From NCBI GenBank assembly GCA_964036315.1, contig OZ038487.1:54953909-55017908 (forward strand): a DNA stretch of 64,000 nucleotides, in the 5' to 3' direction. Within the stretch, counting starts at the first letter, position 1; every line of letters starts with the position of its first letter. Below the pieces are notes generated by a model. It was given only the letters and a program-made list of their open reading frames with translations, did no database searches and had not been told where the DNA came from. The DNA is from Acanthosepion esculentum. Taxonomy: Eukaryota; Mollusca; Cephalopoda; Sepiida; Sepiidae. The position numbers and the translations under genes were made by a program. Shown piece after piece: positions 56,355-64,000 of the stretch.

Positions 56355-58405
56355 AATTTGCATACAAAATATTTAAATTTCAGCATTAAATGACTCATAT
56401 AGGTTAGCATACTGCTAAACAAACACAACCAGCCTAATATTACATAACTATAAGAAGATATATCTAATGCTTCTATCAAACGAACAAAGAACTCTTCTCA
56501 AAATTAAGTCTCTCACAATCTTGTGTATAAACTTTTTCACATGTACATATGAAGACAGACATCTCTACATATACAATTTCATTGACCCCTTTTTGTATTC
56601 TTACTATTCAGTTTGCTAAGGCAATAAAATATGTTGTTAATTGTACATAATTGTTTATATATTCATTCTTATACTTTATTGTTTGAAGAAACTTCAATGT
56701 GTCCTCTATCAACTAATATTACTACATTACCTCTCTCATTAAATATATCTTCAGAACAAAAAATGGTAATCTTGCCACTAGAGATACACCAGCTTTAAAA
56801 TCCGGGAGAATATATCAGTATTGCCATTCAACAGAACTTACGATAAACAAGCAATCAACTAGTAAGACTGAGATGGTGACATCTGAGCTGCCACACCGAC
56901 CCACTACATTATGAGACTTGATTAGATACACAGATAACATGCTGAACAAAATATTGTGACAATAAAAGATAAAGATATTGGTGCAAAGAAGCTCAGAAAT
57001 AATTATTAAGTTTGTTCTTTGTAATTACCTCATAAATATCTTTCCGTTTTTTTATGGATTATTTTATCGCTCCACACCTTCAAAAGTTATATTGCAGTAC
57101 CCTTGCTAAATTCTTTGACTCGGTGGCTTACCAAAACAGCAACAATGAATGTGACAGGAAAGTAAGAATAACTCTTATTATTGGCTCTTGAGTTAATGTT
57201 TCATGAATTCCGATTTTGCAAATAGCCAGTTCTCAGCATTAGCACACATGCTGACATACAAAAAGAAGAGACATAATCCATATTTATAATTATAATTGTG
57301 GTTCTTTGAGAATAAGATTTCCCCAGCTGAGGAATTTGTTCTTTTTTTTATTTTCATCTTTCTTGAAGAAAACTTTGTGTTGGGTTCGAGAAGGTTAACG
57401 TTGTTGTACACTTTTATTCTTGCGCTTTGTTTAAAAGAGGAACATAACAATTGCCGAAGATTTTTGTCTCTTGCCAAAGAAAGTCAAATGCTGCTGTTAT
57501 AGTATTACCCAGCACAAGGGTTGCAATTATCTTCATATAACGTCCAGAAAAATATTGTCTTTTTTGGAGAGATTATTCTATTTCTTAATGTTCCTCTGCC
57601 AGCGATATTCAAAACAATTCTGAATTATTTGTCTTTCTTTTTCTCTTGCTTCTACTTTCCACCTACAAAATTTCCATTCCTTCTTTTATTTCCTTATGTT
57701 TTCTATGTTTTGTATTCTTTTTTTTTTTTTTGGTTTGATACTTTTTTTTCTACCCCTTGTCCGTTAGGTTTTTAACATTCAGTTTCTTCGATGGCTACTA
57801 ACGGATGAAAATGACAGACTGATATAAAATCGCTTCAGAAAAGGATCTGTATTAATAAAAAGTTGTGAATTGTACATGTGTATGTTAAGGGTTGCTAGCC
57901 TCCTTATCTGCTTTTATGGTTGCTAAATGAAACAACTTTGTCGTATGTGTAAGTTGAAGGCTTGCTGCAAATGCTGACTCACTGGTAAGTCACCTTAAGC
58001 TTAATTGTTCAAAGTGAGATATATTAGGAAAATAAATAAAAAGAAGTTATATTATTAAAATAGTAGGCAAAAACTTTTTCTAACCGATTTTTTTTCTTTT
58101 TTTGGTAATTCTTGATTATTATAATTAATGTCAACACTGTTTCTTTACTATTTTGAATTTAATGCTATACTTTCTGAAGATCAACTTTTGGAGTTGGTCT
58201 TTTTATCTTTTTTAATTTTTCCTTCATATTTTTATTTATTTATTTTGTCTTCTTTTAAGAGATGACATTTTTTACTGTTTCATATCTACTTTGTACTTTC
58301 AACTTGTCAAGCAAAAGATTTTATTGATAATCTCTACATATTAAGAAAGTCGTTGTGTGTCATCTATGTTGTTACTGTGTTTCACGTTCTCCCCTCCAAT
58401 TTCCC
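56355..58405. other. No recognisable gene
   Basis: Mostly single-copy AT-rich sequence. Frames at 57193-57477 (minus), 57296-57502 and 57521-57775 lack family signatures; the last is a T-rich tract. It could be intron or intergenic sequence of a host gene outside the window. Confidence 0.45.
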
Positions 58406-58406
58406 C

Positions 58407-58578
58407 CAATTGAAGCTACCCAGCTAACACAGAATATTATCACAATGTTGCAGATACGTTTTCCCCAAATAGTGATATTCAGCTAACATGGAATGTTCTT
58501 ACAATGTTACAGATATGTTTTCTTTAATCTGGGTTACTCAGGTAACATGAAATATTCTTACAATGTTGCAGATACCTC
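58407..58578 (+). repeat. Three-copy 59-bp tandem repeat
   Basis: 'cagctaacacagaatattat' at 58421, 'cagctaacatggaatgttct' at 58480 and 'caggtaacatgaaatattct' at 58539 are exactly 59 bp apart. Each is followed by 'tacaatgttgcagata'. Confidence 0.85.
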
Positions 58579-58799
58579 GTATTTTGGTTGGGAAGGGTTA
58601 TTTGATGTTGTGGCAATGTTATTGCAGCACTACAATCAACTGATCCTAAACTGACCACTTGTACCCAATATTGTCACAATGTTATTGCAACATTGTGAAA
58701 TTTGCTCAGTTATTACATCAAAACACTTTCTCTTCAATTCACTTATTTAACTGAAAATCTCTAATTTAAATGGTGAAGGCACTTTCTAATATCTTCCAT

Positions 58800-59600
58800 T
58801 TATTTTACACACTACCCAACCCAGCAGTAGCAGCACTAATCAGCAAGCAGGTTAGCTTTAAGTCTCCAAGTTCACAACAGCAAACTGTCCTATGGGACAA
58901 TAAATTATTTACACTATTTATATCTGGACTATTGTCCTTATCTTTATTGTTGTTTTCACAATGTTTTGGCTGTTGTGCACTCCGGCCTCCATCGGATGTA
59001 TATCAATCTGGATAACTTACAGGGAGTTCTGAACTGAGTCCTTTATTTAATCTATGAAGGTAGACCATTCTCATTCCACTGTTCATGTCTAAGAATGTCA
59101 TCTAGTTCTTACTTTTAGTACTGCTTAGTTATTTTTAGCACTGCTTGTCTGTTTCCACTGAGTCCAAGTACACACTGCCCAGCCTAGGGTTTGAACTCAC
59201 AATTATTATGTCACCAAATTCATGAACTAATGCTTTAATCTACTAGGCTATACAATTTGCCATAGTGAACTTGGAGCCTTAAGCATAAGCTGCCTGCTGA
59301 TTAGTGCTATTATTGCTGGGTCAGGCAGTGTGTACTTCGATTCAGTGGAAACAGGCAAACAATAATTGAGTAGTACTAAAAATAAGAATATAAGATATCC
59401 CTAGATATGGGCAGTAGAACAAGAACAGACTATCCCCATAGATTAAATAAAGGGTGCAGTTCAGAATTCCCTGTACGTTACCCAGATCAAAATGCACTTG
59501 ATGAATGATCGAAATGTTGAGATAACAATAACAAAGATGAGGAAAATAGTCCAAATATAAATAGTGTAAATAATGATAATTCTTCATCCCACAAATTCAG
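58800..59600. repeat. Foldback (large imperfect palindrome) with a tRNA-like core
   Basis: The arm at about 58905-59185 is matched in reverse by about 59315-59585: 'tttacactatttatatctgg', 'cagggagttctgaactga', 'tttatttaatctatgaaggt', 'gtttccactgagtccaagta' and 'cacactgcc' all recur inverted. The outer piece 58828-58876 ('cactaatcagcaagcaggtt') also matches inverted sequence at 59265-59310. The spacer near 59190-59250 reads, on the minus strand, A-box-like 'tagcctagtag' and B-box-like 'gagttcaaaccc'. This suggests two inverted insertions of a tRNA-headed element. Confidence 0.75.
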
Positions 59601-59714
59601 ACAAAAATTATTTCCAGTTTGGTTATGTCACTCAAAGAAGGTGTGGGATTAACCTATCATGAATCTTCTGCTAAAGACTACATGACTGATTTTTTTTATA
59701 TGCCATGCTCTTTC

Positions 59715-60015
59715 ACAAATGGGAGATCATGGCTCTCCACGATTTCCTATCCTTTGTAGCTCTCTATTTCACTATCCCTGCCAATCCCTGTTCTGTTATC
59801 CATTTACACATGCTCATGAGGTAGGTGACCCACAGCTTTCCTCTGTCTTTCTTGCCTTCATTAGGTCCTGTGAGTGTCAGATTCTCTGAGCCTTCTGTGT
59901 CTTAGAAATTTTAGAAGTATTTTATTTGTTTAAATTTTCCTTAAATTCTTCAGATTACATGCATATTCAATCCATGGTATTCTCAACATCTGTCTGTAGA
60001 AACACATTTGTGGTT
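59715..60015 (-). pseudogene. LINE-B reverse-transcriptase C-terminal fragment, copy 4
   Basis: Minus strand: 'CFYRQMLRIPWIEYA'-like segment near 59970-60005, then the basic tail, ending with the equivalent of 'ATKDRKSWRAMIS' near 59725-59760. Heavily broken. It directly adjoins the 3' end of the large LINE-A copy. Confidence 0.6.
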
Positions 60016-60856
60016 TTGTTTATTTTTTTTATTTTAAATCAGTGTCACTCCAAGCAATGCAATACAGCCATGAGCATACAAAGTGTTACAGGGTGTGGAG
60101 GAATTAAGAACAGAAACATTCGTAATGATCACAAAGAGAAAAAAGTAATCAAGGACAGTAGATAGCGATTGACATTGCATTTAAATTTTTGGAGATTAAA
60201 GTTGGTAGGAAAACATGGAGCTGGAAGGGAGTTCCACAAGCAAGAAGTGTGGAATAAGAAACTGTTAGTATAGAAGATCTGCCTACATCAAGCTAGCTCA
60301 GCTGTAAACCCATGAGATCTTGCCACCATAGTATTGCACATAAATTTATACAGTCTAGGTACAGTAGTGAAAAGGTCATCCGAACAATTACCATGAGAGT
60401 ATTTATAAAAAAAGGCACAGAGAGGCAACGTTACACAAGTAGGCAAGTAACTGAAGCTGAGACACCAGATCGAGACCAATAATATTGCTGATTCTTCTTT
60501 CGATTTTATCAAGGAGCTCCAGGAAAATAGCAAAGGCACCGGACCATATATGGCAGCAATATTCTAAGCATGGATGAATGGTAGACTTATAGATATGCAA
60601 GTTAGATTCCAGAGAGAAAAATTGTCTTACCCGACACAGTGAACTGATTTTCTTAGCAGCTGATCTAGCAGTTGGATTCAATATTGTCTTTCCACCGCAT
60701 GTCAGCTGAAAATGTCAGTCTGAGAAGATGCAATGAGTCACTTTCTTGGAAGATAGCATCAGCCATGCTGATGGAAGACAGAGAGGGCTCTCTCAGATGA
60801 TTAATGGAGAGCAGTTTAGTTTTGGAGGTTTTAAAATTGACAAGCTGTCTTTTGCC

Positions 60857-61093
60857 TCAGTTAGCAGTCTTTAGGTCATTTTGTACATCGGCTGCCATTT
60901 TGACCATGTCTGACTGTTCAAGCCAGAAGTAAATGGTAGTATCGTCAATGTCAATGCCAAGTTTAGAGCTGATGTTATTGGGAAAATCATTAATGAAGAT
61001 TAAAAACAGCGTAGAGCGAAGGATGGAGTCCTGTTGGACACCTCCATTAGTACGAAAGGATGTAGACAAGTGGTCGTTCAAGACAAATTTCAC
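60857..61093 (-). pseudogene. LINE-A reverse-transcriptase palm fragment
   Basis: A 78-residue open stretch with 'FRTNGGVQQDSILRSTLFLI' followed by 'GIDIDDTTIYF' and 'AADVQNDLKTAN'. The palm aspartates survive as ..DD but the preceding residues differ from the usual tyrosine-alanine. It lies between frameshifts. Confidence 0.8.
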
Positions 61094-62197
61094 TTCGCAA
61101 TTTGATAGGAACGATTGGATCAGCTCAAAAATGTGCCTGAGGATACCATAGCTTTTCAGCTTGTGGAGAAGACCTGAATGTCAGACCCAGTCAAAGGCTT
61201 TCAAGATGTCCAGTGCTACAATCCGGGCATCACCGTTTTTATCTAGAGAACGATTAGTACATCAGCAGTACATCAGAAGTTCATCTGGAGAAACGAAAGC
61301 CATATTGCTTGTCTGAGTAAAGGCCCTGTGATGAGAAATGATGAACCAATTCAGCATTGATTAAGGCTTCTAGGAATTTCCCAAAAAGAGGCGGAAGGCT
61401 AACAGGCCGATGGTTGGATGGGTCAAATGGTTCCAGTAAGCAGGAGGCAATGAGGCATTTAGTATAAGGTTTATAGTAAACAGGAGCTAGTTTGGTAGCC
61501 CACTTCTTGATGACTATAACAGGATGTCATTGAGTTCACATGCTTTGTGTTATCAAGATTAGGGATGATAGCAGAAACTGTGGAAGGGTTTATATGCATA
61601 TCACTCAACAGAGAATCAGTTCTAAGTGAGAAGTCAGGCAGGTAGACGCCAGATGAGTAGAGTTTGAGAAGAATTTATGGGCAAAGCATTCAGGATGTTA
61701 ACACCTCAAATTGATTGAAGAGTGGGAGAATAGAGATCTTGCACTTATTTAGTACCTTAGCCACAAGAACCAAAGTTTTTCGAGGCTATGTGGTGTCTCA
61801 TTCTCTCAGCAAATAGGGACTTAGCTTTTTTGGGAACTCACTCACATTTGTTACAAGCAGTAGCAAATAGGCACCTGTTATGACAAGATCTGTCATGCTG
61901 GTATAGTGGTTCCTGTGTGGTATGGTGGCCGAGTATGCTGGTGTGAACCATGGAGAGGATTACAGTTTCACCTGGTATTTCTGAGAAGGGATGAAAACGT
62001 TCATGTCGGCTTTGACCCAACCTTGGTGGCACAATTTTCAATTGGGAGGTTGAAAATATCAGTTCAAGGGGCATCATGAAGAAAATACCAGAATGAGTCC
62101 CAGTCAGCATGCTGGTACCAGGAAGAGGTCTTATGGATAGGTGGTTCCTGTTTAATGGATGCTTGGAAGGAGGTATCAATAGCTACCACAGAGTGGT

Positions 62198-62458
62198 TCA
62201 AGTTACCAAGAGGGCAGTATTGTGAAGAGAGAAGGTAAGAAATAGATCCAATAGAGAAGCATGTTGCTCGGTTTGGCTAGGGAAACGAGTAGCAAAGTCC
62301 ACGATTTCAGTGAGGCATTGGACGATGGAAAAATTTAACGTCTGTATATTGGCAACATCAGCACCTTTGGAATGTTTCAGCCATGTGTCGCGGTGAGCAT
62401 TAAAGTCACCGAGGACAAAGATATTCACAGATGGATGGAGAGAAAGTGCCTTTTCCAT
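62198..62458 (-). pseudogene. LINE-A endonuclease fragment
   Basis: An 86-residue open stretch of the long copy with 'VLGDFNAHRDTW' (catalytic-domain GDFN motif, Asp and Asn kept) and 'LLDLFLTFS' (the expected LDL motif). The SDH motif that normally follows is not visible, so the domain is cut at its end. Confidence 0.8.
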
Positions 62459-62529
62459 ACTGTCAGCTATTGCATCTAATATACTTCAGACTTGGGAAGT
62501 AGGGGAGCGACAAAGGAAAAAGAGAAAAA

Positions 62530-63120
62530 TAATATTAACAATAATTGTAACCGTAATAGTATACGTCAACATAAACATAATACTATTAACTTATGCTATT
62601 GTAACCAAATGCATAATAATTACAAACAGGATGAAACAACACACAAAAACATAATAGGTAGAAATGTTAAACCCATTAATAATAATAAACATGTTAAGCT
62701 CATCATATATTATAAAAAATTTAAAACAATTGACCTCATAATCTCCAATAACCTTACAACTACACAACTATTTCCTCTACAAAAAAACAATATAGTTTAT
62801 CAATTTACATGCTCATTCAGAGCTTGTATCTCTGATACTAATAATAAACCCACTACATACATTGGTTTTACTACAACCTCATTTCCTGCAGACTTACCTG
62901 TCACCTTTCTGATCTTAGTTCCATTAAACAACATTTTTTAGAAAAACATAGCTATGTACATAATATTGGACAGATATTAGTTGATAACACAATAATATTC
63001 ACACATACACACAGTAAAAAGAAACTTAATATATTAGAGGCCATATACATTAAAACAAAGCAATCCACACTCAAAAAAATTACATTTCAAACCAGTCACA
63101 ACATATTACAATGCATTTAA
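62530..63120 (+). pseudogene. Penelope-like element C-terminal region with GIY-YIG-type motif
   Basis: Frame 62492-62941 contains 'NNKHVKLIIYYKKFKTIDLI', 'LFPLQKNNIVYQFTCSF', then 'TTYIGFTTTSF', the two blocks (VYxFTC and YIG) of the GIY-YIG endonuclease of Penelope-like elements. After a frameshift near 62895 it continues as 'SSIKQHFLEKHSYVHNIGQI', 'LVDNTIIFTHTHSKKKLNIL' and 'EAIYIKTKQSTL', matching the end of that domain. The reverse-transcriptase part is absent. The N-terminal stretch is Asn-rich because the DNA is AT-rich. Orientation is opposite to the neighbouring LINE-A. Confidence 0.8.
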
Positions 63121-63390
63121 ACATATGGCTTTGTTGATAACATTTCTTTCTCTCGTGTGGTCATGTACAATGTCATAGAACTGCATTATGAATTTACAAC
63201 CTGTGTCTGCTATTCCACAACTGTTATTGTTGTATAGCTAACTTCTATGTAAACAAAAGAGGATGTCATCTTTGACGGTGAACATCTCTGTCGTAATGTC
63301 CATAAAGCTACTCTGACGATGGCTCGTATGAGCTGAAAACTTAGATTCATGACAATTATAATAAAGAAATATCCAAATGTTAGATAGTTT
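63121..63390 (+). mobile_element. 3' non-coding end of the Penelope-like element
   Basis: Follows the GIY-YIG remnant. It carries 'ctctgacgatggctcgtatg' then 'agctgaaaac' at 63311-63340: a CTGANGA box, a 5-bp stem (GGCTC/GAGCT with one G-U) and GAAA, in the order of a hammerhead ribozyme core. Stem I/III complementarity was not found. The element end is not defined. Confidence 0.45.
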
Positions 63391-64000
63391 TTGCTTTTAT
63401 TTTCTCTTGAAGTTAAGATCATTGTTCAACGCATGGAAAGGCTCATGATAAGACATAATAAACATTCGTTGTCTGTTATATCTAACAATATATGTTTGAA
63501 CAATGATCTGCTGCCCCTATACACTATATATATATATGAGACAAGGCAAGTATTAAGAGAAAATGGACAATGATGTAAGAAAAAGGAACATATAGAATAA
63601 CATTTGGAAATAGGATGGTAGAGAAAAGTGAAAAGGACAAAAAAGAACAGAAAAAACAAACAACAAAAATCAAGTTAAATACAAGAAACTTATAATAAAA
63701 ATGATCAAAAGTGTTTATTTCAATGATACCAATATGCAGTTAAGACTGGTGGAGTCAACCAGTACCTTTGGGATCTTGGGTAAAAATCAGATCATGAAAG
63801 ATTTGGTGACACCAACATTCCAAAAAGAAGTGGGTATATTTAACTGAAGCTGTACTGGTCTTTGGGATAGGGATGGGATCATCAAATTTGGATATTCCAT
63901 TTTCTTTTTTTTCTTTCTTTAAGCACTTTTACATTTCTACATTTTTAAATATTTGTGGCACTTATTCACTTTGTTGAAAAAACATCAGACAAAAAATTTC
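63391..64000. other. No recognisable gene
   Basis: AT-rich, with a short (TA)n at 63524-63536 and chance frames. Nothing recognised to the window end. Confidence 0.5.

Larger units (their letters stand above)
60020..62465 (-). pseudogene. LINE-A retrotransposon, long degenerate copy
   Basis: Read on the minus strand, 62460 to 60020. Endonuclease: 'NIFVLGDFNAHRDTWLKHSK' (about 62400-62430) and 'VDFATRFPSQTEQHASLLDL', the C-terminal half of an AP-endonuclease-like domain. Reverse transcriptase: 'GGVQQDSILRSTLFLIFIND' and 'SSKLGIDIDDTTIYFWLEQS' (60920-61060), where the family's usual VPQGS and YADD signatures are altered. C-terminus: 'SAAKKISSLCRVRQFFSLES', 'LHIYKSTIHPCLEYCCHIWS' and, after a frameshift near 60410, 'KYSHGNCSDDL'. 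A 3' region follows. Frameshifts and stops are frequent. It belongs with Jockey/CR1-type LINEs by motif style and is the parent family of the short tails elsewhere. Confidence 0.85.

Overview
This is a eukaryotic, AT-rich, repeat-dominated stretch in which I find no convincing host protein-coding gene, rRNA gene or functional tRNA gene. The base composition, the many (TA)n/(CA)n microsatellites, the abundant short interspersed elements (SINEs) with 5S-rRNA-like and tRNA-like heads, and the mixture of LINE, mariner and Penelope-like relics suggest an animal genome. It is most likely a mollusc and plausibly a cephalopod such as an octopus. That taxonomic call is an inference from repeat style, not from a gene. 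Nearly all open reading frames are chance frames in repeats or pieces of dead transposons.

Layout. 1-5 kb: AT-rich sequence with a 5S/tRNA composite SINE, a diverged inverted repeat (2.7-3.3 kb) and a small dispersed repeat family. 5-12.7 kb: SINEs of three families, a deleted mariner with terminal inverted repeats (7.3-8.1 kb), LINE reverse-transcriptase tails, and a 5S/tRNA SINE split by an RTE-like LINE tail. 12.7-20 kb: CT-rich tract, a 59-bp minisatellite, a tandemly duplicated dead transposase (15.1-17.1 kb) and another composite SINE. 20-36.5 kb: more SINEs, five short 3' ends of one LINE family, a 33-bp-type minisatellite, a 171-bp MITE with perfect terminal repeats, nested SINE insertions and microsatellites.

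36.5-50.5 kb: the dominant feature, a 14-kb uninterrupted satellite array of a 110-bp monomer (about 127 copies). It has clear higher-order structure, including a 16-monomer, 1,754-bp block present twice head to tail, and a right-hand zone made of shuffled 6- and 12-monomer blocks.

50.5-64 kb: a deleted mariner with matching terminal repeats and a recognisable D..D catalytic region, a 31-32-bp minisatellite, a long stretch with nothing recognisable (53.2-55.7 and 56.4-58.4 kb), a foldback structure (58.8-59.6 kb), a 2.4-kb degenerate LINE on the minus strand with endonuclease and reverse-transcriptase motifs, and a Penelope-like element tail with a GIY-YIG region.

The elements do not work together as a pathway. 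The main biological content is (i) a recently rearranged satellite, (ii) a composite SINE family carrying both a 5S-type and a tRNA-type RNA polymerase III promoter, and (iii) layered insertions that give a relative chronology. All family assignments are from motif reading by eye; no database search was possible.
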